Source of the DNA: Candidatus Doudnabacteria bacterium
GTDB taxonomy: Bacteria; Patescibacteriota; Doudnabacteria; UBA920
Direction of reading: 5' to 3'
DNA: 12,654 nucleotides
Assembly (NCBI GenBank): GCA_903913365.1
Contig: CAIWKW010000090.1
Span: 1-12,654, forward strand
Position numbers and translations under genes: made by a program. The notes below the pieces were generated by a model. The model had not been told where the DNA came from. It did not search any database and saw nothing but the letters and a program-made list of their open reading frames with translations. This document shows, piece after piece, positions 1 to 7,675 of the stretch (its first letter is position 1; each line of letters begins with the position of its first letter).

Positions 1-1
1 A

Positions 2-352
2 ACCTGGCTGTTCCAAATTGCCAAAAATACCTGCTTGGATTTTTTGCGCAAACGAAAAAACAAAGTTGCTCCCGACTCAATTTCCGAGGAACAAATGTTA
101 AACGAATTGGAAAAAATTGTTGACCATAGGCCGCTGCCCCAGGAAATTTTTGACGCTCAAAATTTCAGCAACTCGCTCCAGGAAATATTGGACGGGTTGT
201 CCCAAAAATACAGAATCGTTACCTCTCTGCACCTTCAGCAGGACCTGACTTTTGAAGAAATTGCCGGCATTTTAAACGAGCCGTTAAATACCGTAAAAAG
301 CCGATACAGAAGAGCGCTTTTACTCATAAAATCACATTTATCCAAAAATTAG
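2..352 (+). CDS. ECF-type RNA polymerase sigma factor, C-terminal part (cut by window edge)
   Basis: The frame is open from base 2 and starts before the window, so 116 residues are visible. The first residues (TWLFQIAKNTCLDFLRKRK) match the end of sigma region 2 of ECF sigma factors, where a W-L-F-x-I-A-x-N pattern leads into a basic L-R-x-R stretch. After an acidic linker, residues about 60-113 form region 4: 'QKYRIVTSLHLQQDLTFEEI' followed by AGILNEPLNTVKSRYRRAL, a helix-turn-helix that reads the -35 element. A TTG at base 35 could be taken as a start but would cut through region 2, so it is rejected. The protein should direct RNA polymerase to a small regulon. It is followed 59 bases on by a membrane protein and an export cassette, so it may control them. 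Family assignment is firm; the regulon is inferred. Confidence 0.88.
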   Translation, partial: TWLFQIAKNTCLDFLRKRKNKVAPDSISEEQMLNELEKIVDHRPLPQEIFDAQNFSNSLQEILDGLSQKYRIVTSLHLQQDLTFEEIAGILNEPLNTVKSRYRRALLLIKSHLSKN

Positions 353-385
353 CTTAATTTTGCACCAAATTTTTACTAATTATCG

Positions 386-391
386 TATAAT
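386..391 (+). promoter_or_regulatory. Possible -10 box (TATAAT) upstream of the membrane protein gene
   Basis: A perfect TATAAT lies 20 bases before the ATG at 412. No good -35 box sits at 16-18 bases; the nearest, TTGCAC at 360-365, is 20 bases away. The -10 box is preceded by CG. No Shine-Dalgarno site lies between it and the ATG, so a short leader is likely. Weak call. Confidence 0.35.
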
Positions 392-411
392 AACTACTTG
401 ACCTCACTTTT

Positions 412-870
412 ATGAACAAACCCGAAGCTTTAGGGCAAAAGGCCCTGGAAAAAGCAATATCAAAACACCTTAATACGGCTCAAATGCCCAATTTTGACGA
501 TTATCTTTTAAAAAAGATTGTCGCCAAAATTGAGTACAAAAAACAGCTTAAGCAGCTGCTTCCCAAGCTTTGGATTGCCTGCGCTGTTTTTATTTTTAGC
601 CTGGGCTTAATGGTTGTGGCCTGCGCGGTTTTCTGGCGGGCTTTTGTGCAAACTTCCATATTTGAATTTTTATCCCTAACGTTTACAGACTTTAAAATAA
701 TTTTGGACAACTGGCAAGATTATTCTTTTTCCATTTTGGAGAGCCTGCCGCTCGGGGCCACGGCCTTTTTGCTCGGTTCATTGTTAGCCAGCTTATGGCT
801 GATAAACTTTAGCGTAAATCAGCTTTCCAAATTCCGCAAACTGCTTAGCGCTGGCCACGAACTGCGTTAA
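412..870 (+). CDS. Two-helix membrane protein next to ECF sigma factor (possible anti-sigma role)
   Basis: This is a 152-residue protein I do not recognise as a named family. Residues about 1-50 are soluble and rich in Lys and Ala, with a helical look. A strong membrane segment spans about 53-77 (LWIACAVFIFSLGLMVVACA), a 35-residue loop follows, and a second segment spans about 113-132 (LPLGATAFLLGSLLASLWLI). A short basic tail ends the protein. Its place right behind an ECF sigma gene, with a cytoplasmic N-terminus and membrane helices, is typical of anti-sigma factors. It lacks the H-x3-C-x2-C zinc motif of the ZAS class, so that role is only an inference from position. The ATG at 412 has no Shine-Dalgarno site. 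The next gene starts 35 bases downstream on the same strand. Confidence 0.7.
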   Translation: MNKPEALGQKALEKAISKHLNTAQMPNFDDYLLKKIVAKIEYKKQLKQLLPKLWIACAVFIFSLGLMVVACAVFWRAFVQTSIFEFLSLTFTDFKIILDNWQDYSFSILESLPLGATAFLLGSLLASLWLINFSVNQLSKFRKLLSAGHELR

Positions 871-905
871 AATATTTTACATTTATAAACAATTAACTTT
901 AACTT

Positions 906-1382
906 ATGGAAATAACCGTGCCTCCGGAAAACCAAGACAAGTCAACTTATTCCAATACCCTTAAATGGGTGGCCGCAATTTTAGCGGAACTTATAATTCT
1001 CATTGGGGTGTTTGCCCTGGGCATGAACGTGGGATTCCGCAAAGCTCACTTTACGGATGAATGGATAAAAAATTACCCGGCAAATTTTGGCAGCCAAGCC
1101 GGAGCCTACCCGTTGCCTCTGCCTCCCCCGGACAGGCTGTTTAACAACCACGGCGTGCTGGGAACCATTTTAAACACTGACGGCAAAACAATAATTATTA
1201 AAGCCGCTGACAATAATGAAAACACGGTAATTCTCGAACCCGCAACGGTAATCAGGCAGGACTTTACCGATTTAACGGCCAAAGATTTAAAAGCCAATCA
1301 ACAAATTATAGTAATTGGCGCGCCAAACGAACAGGGCCAAATAGACGCCAAATTTATAAGAATATTAAACGGGCAGCAATAG
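906..1382 (+). CDS. Membrane-anchored DUF5666-like protein (first copy)
   Basis: A 158-residue protein. A cytoplasmic stretch of about 18 residues precedes one membrane helix (about 21-45, WVAAILAELIILIGVFALGM), and the rest should lie outside the membrane. A proline-rich linker (YPLPLPPPDR, about 68-77) leads into a small beta domain from about 82. It has the pattern G-x-I-x(5)-GKTIIIKA ... NTVILEPATVI ... LKANQQIIVIGAPNEQGQIDAKFIRI, which resembles DUF5666/OB-fold-like domains. The same layout (N-terminal helix, low-complexity linker, beta domain) recurs in the protein at 5104-5529 on the far side of the exporter genes. The adaptor gene starts 19 bases downstream, so an operon is likely. 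The function is unknown; a role at the cell surface linked to the exporter is inferred from context. Confidence 0.72.
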   Translation: MEITVPPENQDKSTYSNTLKWVAAILAELIILIGVFALGMNVGFRKAHFTDEWIKNYPANFGSQAGAYPLPLPPPDRLFNNHGVLGTILNTDGKTIIIKAADNNENTVILEPATVIRQDFTDLTAKDLKANQQIIVIGAPNEQGQIDAKFIRILNGQQ

Positions 1383-1401
1383 CAAGGCTAAAATTACAAA
1401 C

Positions 1402-3069
1402 ATGAATAAACTAAAAACAATTTTAAAAAATAAGTACTTTATCTCGGCCCTGGTTATTATTGTGGCCGCGGGCGGATATTATTTTTACAAAAAAGGCAGT
1501 TCCGGCACAACCGCCACCCAGTATGTTACTTCAGCGGTCGTGCAAGGGACCATTACCACCTCCGTTTCCGGCACCGGCCAGGTGGAAGCCTCGGACCAAA
1601 TGGACATTAAGCCTCAAACCGACGGTAGAATTACTTCGTTAAAGATTCAGGAAAATCAGCAGGTTAAATCCGGCGATGTAATGGCTATTATAGACCAACA
1701 GTCGGCTGCCAATAGTGTGGCTCAGGCTCAAGGAAACCTGCAGCAGGCCCAGGCCAGTTACGATAAATTAATGGCCGGTGCAACCGATTTAAGCATTCAA
1801 GGCCAGAATCTTTCTATCCAGTCGGCCCAGCAGGCGCTTAGCCAGGCCAAACAAAATCTTAAAGACACAACCACTCAGCAGCAGCAGGCGGTGGACAAAG
1901 CTTATTCAAATTTGCTTAACTCGGGCCTTACCGCCGATCCCAGCGATACCAACAGCACGGCCGCAGTTACCGTAAGCGGAAATTATACCGGCACCGACAA
2001 AGGCTCTTACATCATTAATTTGTACCAAAGCGGCAACGGCATGAATTACAGCGCCTCGGGCCTCGGCACAGGCAGCGGCTCGGTTAACAGGGGATTAAGC
2101 CAGTCCATAGGCAACGGCTTATACATAAATTTTTCCGCATCCGGCACTTTAAACAACAGCACAAGCTGGACCATTAATGTTCCCAATACAAAAGCCAGCG
2201 GTTATTTAAATAATTTGGATGCTTATAATTCGGCGCTCTTAAGCCAGCAGCAAGCTTTGGACAGCGCCCAAAATCAAATTACCTCCGCGCAAAATGATTT
2301 GGATAAAGCCAACCTGTCTTTGGCCACCACAGTGGCGCCGCCAACAGCTTCGGATATCGCTTCGGCCAAAGCGCAAATTACCTCGGCTCAGGCTCAGCTG
2401 GCCAACGCGCAAACCGCTTACGGCAACACTATCCTAAAAGCCCCGTTTGACGGCGTAGTCGCTTCTGTTTTGTTTTCAGCAGGAGACAAAGTAACAGCCG
2501 GCACAGTAATTGCCACGGTAATTACCAAACAACAGGTTGCCAAAATTTCTTTAAATGAAGTTGACGCGGCCAAAGTAAAAGTTGGCCAAAAAGCCACACT
2601 GACTTTTTCGGCCATGCCGGACATTAGTCTTACCGGCACAGTTGCCGACGTGGACAACATTGGCACGGTTTCCCAAAACGTGGTTAACTTTACGGTAAAA
2701 ATTTTACTGGACACCCAAAACAGCACCATAAAACCGGGCATGAGCGTATCGGCAAGTATTTTGACCGCTTCGGCTCAGGATGTTTTAACCGTGCCGAGCG
2801 CGGCCGTGCATACCGGTAGCGGTTCCAGTTATGTGGAAGTATTAAAGAACGGCCAAGTTTCGCAAGTTACCGTAACTACCGGACTTTCCAGCGACACAGA
2901 AACTCAAATTTCCGGAACCGGCATTGCCGCAGGGGATGAGGTAGTTACCCAAACCATTAACGGTACTGCAAAAACAACAACAACTTCCGCAGCCGGGTCG
3001 GGAAATATTTTACAGAGCTTAACCGGCGGAGGCGGAGCAGCCAGAGCTAGAATACCCGGAGGAAATTAA
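1402..3069 (+). CDS. MacA/HlyD-type efflux adaptor (periplasmic-adaptor family) with a large hairpin-tip insertion
   Basis: A 555-residue membrane-fusion protein that should link the MacB-type transporter encoded next to it to the outside of the cell. Layout: one membrane helix (about 11-29); first half of a lipoyl/biotinyl-like domain (about 68-97, ending KSGDVMAIID); Gln/Ala-rich coiled coil (about 100-172); a Ser/Gly/Asn/Thr-rich insertion (about 173-268); returning coiled coil (about 272-342); second lipoyl half (about 345-372, ILKAPFDGVVASV); beta barrel (about 378-455, with PGMSVSASI); membrane-proximal domain (about 460-520); and a Gly-rich tail. At 555 residues it is much longer than the roughly 370-400 of usual MacA proteins, mostly because of the insertion and tail. 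The end of the gene carries the GGAGGA ribosome site for the ATPase gene, whose ATG directly follows the TAA stop. Family is firm; the substrate is unknown. Confidence 0.9.
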   Translation: MNKLKTILKNKYFISALVIIVAAGGYYFYKKGSSGTTATQYVTSAVVQGTITTSVSGTGQVEASDQMDIKPQTDGRITSLKIQENQQVKSGDVMAIIDQQSAANSVAQAQGNLQQAQASYDKLMAGATDLSIQGQNLSIQSAQQALSQAKQNLKDTTTQQQQAVDKAYSNLLNSGLTADPSDTNSTAAVTVSGNYTGTDKGSYIINLYQSGNGMNYSASGLGTGSGSVNRGLSQSIGNGLYINFSASGTLNNSTSWTINVPNTKASGYLNNLDAYNSALLSQQQALDSAQNQITSAQNDLDKANLSLATTVAPPTASDIASAKAQITSAQAQLANAQTAYGNTILKAPFDGVVASVLFSAGDKVTAGTVIATVITKQQVAKISLNEVDAAKVKVGQKATLTFSAMPDISLTGTVADVDNIGTVSQNVVNFTVKILLDTQNSTIKPGMSVSASILTASAQDVLTVPSAAVHTGSGSSYVEVLKNGQVSQVTVTTGLSSDTETQISGTGIAAGDEVVTQTINGTAKTTTTSAAGSGNILQSLTGGGGAARARIPGGN

Positions 3070-3750
3070 ATGATAGAATGCAAAGATATAAAAAAAGAAT
3101 ATACCACGGGTGAAGAAAAAACCATGGTGCTTAAAGGCCTGTCTTTTGTAATTAATGACGGCGAGTATGTGGCCATTATGGGGCCGTCCGGCAGCGGTAA
3201 AAGTACCTTAATGCATATTTTGGGAGCTCTGGATACGCCCACCAGCGGCACATATTTGCTGGACGGCAAAGATGTTTCCAAGCTTAATGATCACGAACTG
3301 GCCGACATTCGCAAAGATAAAATTGGCTTTGTGTTTCAAGCTTTCAACTTACTGCCACGCGCCTCTGTAATTCGCAATGTGGCTTTACCCCTGGTTTACG
3401 CGGGCGTACCAAAACACGAACGGGAAGAAATTGCCAAAAAAGCTTTAATTCAGGCGGGCTTTGATGAGGCCCGGTTTAACCATCTTTCCAACCAATTGTC
3501 CGGCGGACAAATGCAGCGTGTGGCTATTGCCCGGGCTTTGGTAAACAATCCTTCACTGCTTTTGGCGGACGAGCCAACGGGAAACTTGGACACCAAAACC
3601 GGAGAAATTGTTTTGGAAACTTTTGAAAAATTAAACAAGCAAGGACACACAGTTATACTTATTACCCACGAAGAAGACGTGGCCAGGCATGCCAGAAGAA
3701 TTATCCATATTAAAGACGGAGAAATATTAAAAGACGAAAAGATAAAATAA
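3070..3750 (+). CDS. MacB/LolD-type ABC transporter ATP-binding protein
   Basis: A 226-residue nucleotide-binding subunit, full length for the MacB/LolD/FtsE class. Visible motifs: Walker A GPSGSGKST (about 39-47), Q-loop FVFQAFNLLPRASV (about 92-105), signature LSGGQMQRVAIARAL (about 143-157), Walker B LLLADEPTGNLD (about 164-175) and the switch histidine in ILITHEEDVA (about 195-204). It should hydrolyse ATP at the inner face of the membrane to drive the permease encoded 7 bases downstream. Its ATG is placed by a strong GGAGGA site at 3058-3063, inside the end of the adaptor gene, with no gap between the stop and the start. This implies translational coupling. Class assignment is secure; the transported substrate cannot be read from the sequence. 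Confidence 0.95.
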   Translation: MIECKDIKKEYTTGEEKTMVLKGLSFVINDGEYVAIMGPSGSGKSTLMHILGALDTPTSGTYLLDGKDVSKLNDHELADIRKDKIGFVFQAFNLLPRASVIRNVALPLVYAGVPKHEREEIAKKALIQAGFDEARFNHLSNQLSGGQMQRVAIARALVNNPSLLLADEPTGNLDTKTGEIVLETFEKLNKQGHTVILITHEEDVARHARRIIHIKDGEILKDEKIK

Positions 3751-3757
3751 TCCGCTT

Positions 3758-5014
3758 ATGTCAGAAACATCCATTCCAAAAACATCCATAAAAATTGCGG
3801 ATCTTATAGAAGAAACTTTTTCCGCTGTCTCCTCCAACAAAACCAGGTCGGGCTTAACCATGCTCGGCATTGTTATTGGCATTGCCTCGGTAATTGCCAT
3901 GGTGGCCATTGGAACGGGAGCGCAAAGTTCCATTGAAGCGCGTATTTCGTCGCTGGGAGCTAATCTGCTGACAATTCAGCCCGGAGCGCCAAGAACTTTT
4001 GGTTCAACGGTTAATGCCGGAAGAGGTAATGCCCAAACACTAACTAAGGCGGATGCAAGTTCATTAAGCTCGCTCTCAGGCGTAAAAGCGGTTTCTCCCG
4101 AATCCACCAATCGCGAGCAGGTTATTTCCAGCACCAGCAACACCAACACAAGCGTAATTGGAGCCGTATCGGCTTATCCGGAAGTCCACAATATGACTAT
4201 TGCCCAAGGGCTGTGGTTTACCGATTCCCAGGTTTCAGGTTTTGCCAAAGTTGTGGTAATAGGCCCAACCGTGCAAGGGGATTTATTCAGCGGCATGGCC
4301 ACCAGCACGGTAATCGGCCAAAGCATTACCGTAAACGGTCTTCCTTTTACAATTGTGGGCATTACCGCCAGCAAAGGGGGCTCGGGTTTTGGCAACACGG
4401 ACAACAACGTTTATATTCCTCTTTCCACGGCCCAGCAATTTTTAACCGGCAGCATTTACGTTGGAAGTATTTCCATTGAGGCCACAAGCCAAAGCGTTAT
4501 GACCTCTGTAACGGATGAAATTACCGCCGCGCTTTTGGCCAGACATAAAATTACCGATCCCACAAAAGCCGATTTTAATATTATTAATCAGGCGGACATT
4601 GCGTCCACCGCTTCCTCCGTAACGGGCACCTTTACCGCTTTGCTTGCGGCCGTGGCCGGAATTTCCTTGGTAGTCGGCGGCATTGGCATTATGAATATGA
4701 TGCTGACCACTGTTACCGAACGCACGCGCGAGATCGGACTGCGCAAGGCCATTGGTGCGCAAAGATCCGATATCACCCTGCAGTTTTTGGCGGAAGCCAT
4801 TGTTTTAACCGTACTTGGAGGAGTTATTGGCATTATGCTGGGCTGGGGCGTTTCTTGGGGGGTTACCAGGTTTTTTTCCATTACCACTCAGGTTTCCGTA
4901 AATTCCATTCTTCTGGCTTTCGGAGTTTCCGCGGGCATAGGCATTTTATTCGGCTACTACCCGGCTGTAAGAGCCTCCAAGCTTAATCCGATTGAAGCGT
5001 TACGCTACGAGTAG
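3758..5014 (+). CDS. MacB-type ABC transporter permease (FtsX family)
   Basis: A 418-residue permease of the MacB class. An N-terminal amphipathic stretch (LIEETFSAVSSNKTRSGLTM) leads into the first membrane helix (about 34-53). A large extracytoplasmic domain of the MacB_PCD type spans about 55-285. Three membrane helices then follow (about 290-312, 340-365, 385-405), with the FtsX-family signature TERTREIGLRKAIGAQRSDI between the first two and the typical end PAVRASKLNPIEALRYE. Such permeases do not pump across the membrane themselves; they move an external domain in a mechanical cycle powered by the ATPase. With the adaptor and ATPase genes immediately upstream, this forms a complete MacAB-like tripartite core. 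The gene is followed by a short repeat and then the second DUF5666-like gene. Confidence 0.94.
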   Translation: MSETSIPKTSIKIADLIEETFSAVSSNKTRSGLTMLGIVIGIASVIAMVAIGTGAQSSIEARISSLGANLLTIQPGAPRTFGSTVNAGRGNAQTLTKADASSLSSLSGVKAVSPESTNREQVISSTSNTNTSVIGAVSAYPEVHNMTIAQGLWFTDSQVSGFAKVVVIGPTVQGDLFSGMATSTVIGQSITVNGLPFTIVGITASKGGSGFGNTDNNVYIPLSTAQQFLTGSIYVGSISIEATSQSVMTSVTDEITAALLARHKITDPTKADFNIINQADIASTASSVTGTFTALLAAVAGISLVVGGIGIMNMMLTTVTERTREIGLRKAIGAQRSDITLQFLAEAIVLTVLGGVIGIMLGWGVSWGVTRFFSITTQVSVNSILLAFGVSAGIGILFGYYPAVRASKLNPIEALRYE

Positions 5015-5049
5015 AATTTACGAAGTACGAATATTTACGAACTTACGAA
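5015..5049 (+). repeat. Short degenerate direct repeat (TACGAA units) after the permease gene
   Basis: Directly after the permease stop the sequence carries four TACGA-type units (TTACGAAG, TACGAATAT, TTACGAAC, TTACGAAA). A similar low-complexity style (GAAT/TTGAAT units) is seen around 12026-12057 and 12439-12470. No hairpin with a T tract is present, so it is not a terminator. Function unknown. Confidence 0.5.
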
Positions 5050-5103
5050 AAACTAATAAAACTCTTAAAATAATTAAATAATAAACTAAGTAGAAGGAGT
5101 AAT

Positions 5104-5529
5104 ATGACAAAAAACAGCGTGATAATAACAATAGTAGTGGCACTCATAGTCGGGGGCTTGGGATTTTTTGGCGGAATGAAATATGCCCAAAGCAAACAGC
5201 CGGTAAGATCTGCGGCTTTTGGAGCTGCCGGACAAAGAGGCGGGGGAGCGGCAGGGCGCGGGGGGCTTGGCGGGCAGTTTTTAAACGGCCAGGTCCTAAC
5301 CAAAGATTCCGGCAGTTTGACGATTAAAATGCAAAACGGCAGTTCAAAAATAATTCTTTTTTCCGGCAGCACCAACATCAGCAAAAGCGCCACCGGCACC
5401 GCCGACGATATAGCAATAGGCGGGCAAATAAGCGTTACCGGCTCAACCAACAGCGACGGCAGCTTAACCGCACAATCCATTCAAATTCGCCCGGCAACGT
5501 CAACTCTTCCCGGCATGCCAAAGCAGTAG
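5104..5529 (+). CDS. Membrane-anchored DUF5666-like protein (second copy)
   Basis: A 141-residue protein with an N-terminal membrane helix or uncleaved signal (about 6-26, IIITIVVALIVGGLGFFGGM-like), a Gly/Arg-rich flexible linker (about 40-57), and a small beta domain (about 60-130). The domain pattern LNGQVLTKDSGSLTIKM ... GSSKIILFSGSTNI ... GGQISVTGSTNSDGSLTAQSIQI can be laid over the domain of the protein at 906-1382, so the two look like diverged paralogues. The start is set by AAGGAG at 5094-5099. The 89-base gap after the permease gene may hold a promoter, but I see no clear one. A perfect terminator follows 18 bases after the stop and closes the cluster. The function is unknown; exposure on the outside of the membrane is expected. 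Confidence 0.78.
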   Translation: MTKNSVIITIVVALIVGGLGFFGGMKYAQSKQPVRSAAFGAAGQRGGGAAGRGGLGGQFLNGQVLTKDSGSLTIKMQNGSSKIILFSGSTNISKSATGTADDIAIGGQISVTGSTNSDGSLTAQSIQIRPATSTLPGMPKQ

Positions 5530-5547
5530 CAAAATAATACTTGAGTC

Positions 5548-5583
5548 AAGACCGCGCTTTTGTTAACAAAAGCGCGGTCTTTT
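5548..5583 (+). terminator. Rho-independent terminator closing the export cluster
   Basis: A perfect palindrome: AAGACCGCGCTTTTGTT pairs with its exact complement at 5565-5581 around the centre GTTAAC, and the T-run TCTTTT follows. The A-run on the 5' side means it can also work on the other strand. It separates the export cluster from the metal ATPase gene. Confidence 0.92.
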
Positions 5584-5586
5584 AAA

Positions 5587-5615
5587 TTGAGAGGCGAACC
5601 AAACTGTGTTATTAT
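5587..5615 (+). promoter_or_regulatory. Sigma-70-type promoter for the P-type ATPase gene
   Basis: TTGAGA at 5587-5592 and TATTAT at 5610-5615, 17 bases apart. Transcription would start near 5622, giving a leader of about 27 bases before the ATG at 5649. No metal-regulator operator palindrome is evident. Confidence 0.65.
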
Positions 5616-5648
5616 TAAGGCATCATTCTCCGTGAATTTAAAAATTCT

Positions 5649-7499
5649 ATGCCAAAAAAACTTTCCAGCTATCTTATTTTGCCTCTAATAGTTTTGCTCG
5701 GTTTAATTCTTGCCGGGAGCTTTTGGCTGTACGGCAAATTTAATATTGAAGACCCGATATTAATTGTAACTTTAATTATCGGCACCGTGCCGCTAATCTA
5801 TCGCATGCTGAAAGATTTAATGAAGGGCCACTTTGGAGTGGATGTTATTGCCATCACCACCATAATTGCGGCTTTTTTTATGCAGCAGTACTTGGCCGGA
5901 ACCGTTATTGTCTTAATGCTTTCGGGCGGGGAAGCTTTGGAAGCCTATGCGCTCCAGCGCGCGCGCAAAGAACTCTCATCCCTTATTTCCAACGCGCCGT
6001 CCATTGCCCACATTAAACTAGAAAACGGATTAAAAGATGTTTCGGCTTACGATGTTTTGGTCGGCGATATTATTTTGGTTAAGCCCGGCGAAGTTGTGCC
6101 CGTGGACGGATTGGTTATTGCCGGAGTTTCCGAAGTGGATGAATCGGCGATAACTGGAGAAAGTTTACCCAAAGCAAAACGCCCGGGCAGTTTAACTTTT
6201 TCCGGAAGTATTAACAAAGAAAATCCGCTTGAGCTTAGAACCATCAGGCCGGCTAAAGAAAGCAAATATGAGCAAATTATCAGCCTGGTAAAAGAAGCCG
6301 AGGAAAGCCGGGCCCCGGTGGTGAGGCTTGCGGACAGATACAGTATTTGGTTTACGGCCATTACTTTCATTATTGCGGGACTGGCCTGGTTTTTGTCCGG
6401 CGATGACATTAGGCTTTTGGCGGTTTTGGTGGTGGCCACGCCGTGCCCTCTCATACTGGCCACGCCTATTGCCATTATTTCCGGAATCAGCAAAAGCGCG
6501 TCCCGCGGTATAATTATAAAAAACGGCGGGGCCCTGGAAACTTTGGCCCAAGTCAACGCGTTTATTTTTGATAAAACCGGCACACTAACTTTGGGAACGC
6601 CGGAAGTTTCCGGAACGCACGCCTTTGGCATTAGCGAAGCGGAGTTGATGAATATTTCCGCATCGCTTGACCAGTTGTCCGTTCACATTCTGGCCCGGTC
6701 TTTGCTTAGCCACGTCCGGCAAAATAAAAATTTTGTTTTGTCCTATCCGGAAAATTTTAAAGAAAATTTTGGCGAAGGAGTTAGCGGGGATATTAACGGG
6801 AAAAAATATTTATTCGGAAAACTAAAATTTCTGAAAAATAACGGCGTTATTGTTCCGCCGGAAGCTGAAAAAGAGCACAGCAGCCTTTTGGATCAGGGGA
6901 AAATTGCCGTGTATTTGGGCTCAGGCGACGGCAAACTTTTAGGCAGTGTTTGGTTTGCCGATACTATAAGGCCGGAAATGAAACAGCTGTTTCAAGATTT
7001 TCAAAACCAAAAACTTGATAAAATTGTTATGCTTACCGGCGACAGAAAAAACGTAGCGGAAAACATTGCCAAGCAGCTGGGTCTTAGCGATATCCACGCC
7101 GAATGCCTGCCTGAAGACAAAGTTAAAGAAGTAAAAGAGCATCAAAAAGAATTTGGCAAAGTTGCTATGGTGGGCGACGGCGTTAACGACGCTCCGGCTC
7201 TCGCAGCAGCCGATGTTGGCATAGCTTTAGGCGGACACGGTTCAACCGCCACAGCCGACACCAGCGACATAGTCATTACCGTGGACAATTTGGAAAGGGT
7301 GGGGGAGGCATACAAAATTGCCAAACATGTTTTGCACATTGCCAAACAAGGAATTTACATTGGCATTGGTTTAAGTATTTTTTTAATGGTAGTTGCTGCC
7401 TTAGGTTTTATTCCTCCGGTCCAAGGCGCCCTGCTTCAGGAACTTTTGGACGTGGCAGTAATCTTTAACGCACTTAGGGTTAACTTTGAAAAAGCATGA
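5649..7499 (+). CDS. P1B-type heavy-metal-transporting ATPase (TPCP class, no N-terminal metal-binding domain)
   Basis: A 616-residue P-type ATPase that should couple ATP hydrolysis to metal-ion movement across the cytoplasmic membrane. Membrane helices begin at about residue 8. The actuator loop has TGES (168-171). The membrane metal site is ATPCPLILATP (about 263-273), with TPCP in place of the CPC of copper and zinc pumps. The phosphorylated aspartate is in DKTGT (308-312), and TGDR and GDGVNDAP (509-516) complete the hydrolase domain. The nucleotide domain carries SVHILA (344-349) where most P1B pumps have an S-x-H-P pattern. No CxxC heavy-metal domain precedes the first helix. TPC-type motifs have been linked to subclass P1B-5 (nickel or iron in some members), but the metal here is not known. 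The gene has its own promoter and a terminator after it. Family firm, substrate open. Confidence 0.93.
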   Translation: MPKKLSSYLILPLIVLLGLILAGSFWLYGKFNIEDPILIVTLIIGTVPLIYRMLKDLMKGHFGVDVIAITTIIAAFFMQQYLAGTVIVLMLSGGEALEAYALQRARKELSSLISNAPSIAHIKLENGLKDVSAYDVLVGDIILVKPGEVVPVDGLVIAGVSEVDESAITGESLPKAKRPGSLTFSGSINKENPLELRTIRPAKESKYEQIISLVKEAEESRAPVVRLADRYSIWFTAITFIIAGLAWFLSGDDIRLLAVLVVATPCPLILATPIAIISGISKSASRGIIIKNGGALETLAQVNAFIFDKTGTLTLGTPEVSGTHAFGISEAELMNISASLDQLSVHILARSLLSHVRQNKNFVLSYPENFKENFGEGVSGDINGKKYLFGKLKFLKNNGVIVPPEAEKEHSSLLDQGKIAVYLGSGDGKLLGSVWFADTIRPEMKQLFQDFQNQKLDKIVMLTGDRKNVAENIAKQLGLSDIHAECLPEDKVKEVKEHQKEFGKVAMVGDGVNDAPALAAADVGIALGGHGSTATADTSDIVITVDNLERVGEAYKIAKHVLHIAKQGIYIGIGLSIFLMVVAALGFIPPVQGALLQELLDVAVIFNALRVNFEKA

Positions 7500-7559
7500 T
7501 TTCGATATACAGATACCTACAGATGTAAATTACAACACGCTTCAAAATAGAACAAATAT

Positions 7560-7587
7560 AAAAACCTTCAATATTTTGAAGGTTTTT
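7560..7587. terminator. Bidirectional terminator between the ATPase gene and tRNA-Tyr
   Basis: AAAAACCTTCAA (7560-7571) pairs perfectly with TTGAAGGTTTTT (7576-7587) around the loop TATT. A-run and T-run flanks let it serve both the ATPase gene on + and tRNA-Tyr on -, whose CCA end is 3 bases away. Confidence 0.9.
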
Positions 7588-7590
7588 ATA

Positions 7591-7675
7591 TGGTGGGCGG
7601 TGCAGGACTCGAACCTGCGTAGCTGTGAAGCGCCTGATTTACAGTCAGGTGTAATTGCCACTATACGAACCGCCC
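7591..7675 (-). tRNA. tRNA-Tyr (anticodon GTA)
   Basis: Read on the - strand from 7675, the acceptor strand GGGCGGT pairs with ACCGCCC, with A at the discriminator position and an encoded CCA at 7591-7593. The D arm contains GTGG. The anticodon stem CCTGA/TCAGG holds the loop CTGTAAA, so the anticodon is GTA (Tyr). A short extra arm, GCT-TCAC-AGC, fits the class II shape expected of bacterial tRNA-Tyr. The T stem GCAGG/CCTGC has loop TTCGAGT. All stems are intact, so the tRNA should work. Its first 15 bases are shared with the end of the homing endonuclease gene on the same strand. The only convincing promoter I see on this strand is the one upstream of that gene. Confidence 0.95.

Noticed and set aside
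35..352. TTG at base 35 as start of the sigma factor gene
   Set aside because: The frame is open upstream to base 2 and encodes conserved region 2 residues, so the gene begins before the window.
6047..6631. 194-codon open frame on the - strand inside the metal ATPase gene
   Set aside because: It is a shadow of the conserved ATPase frame; its product shows no domain pattern and it has no ribosome site.
5649..7499. TGA recoded as an amino acid, as in some Patescibacteria
   Set aside because: The ATPase gene ends naturally at TGA after a family-typical C-terminus, no gene has an internal TGA, and the tRNA-Trp anticodon is CCA.
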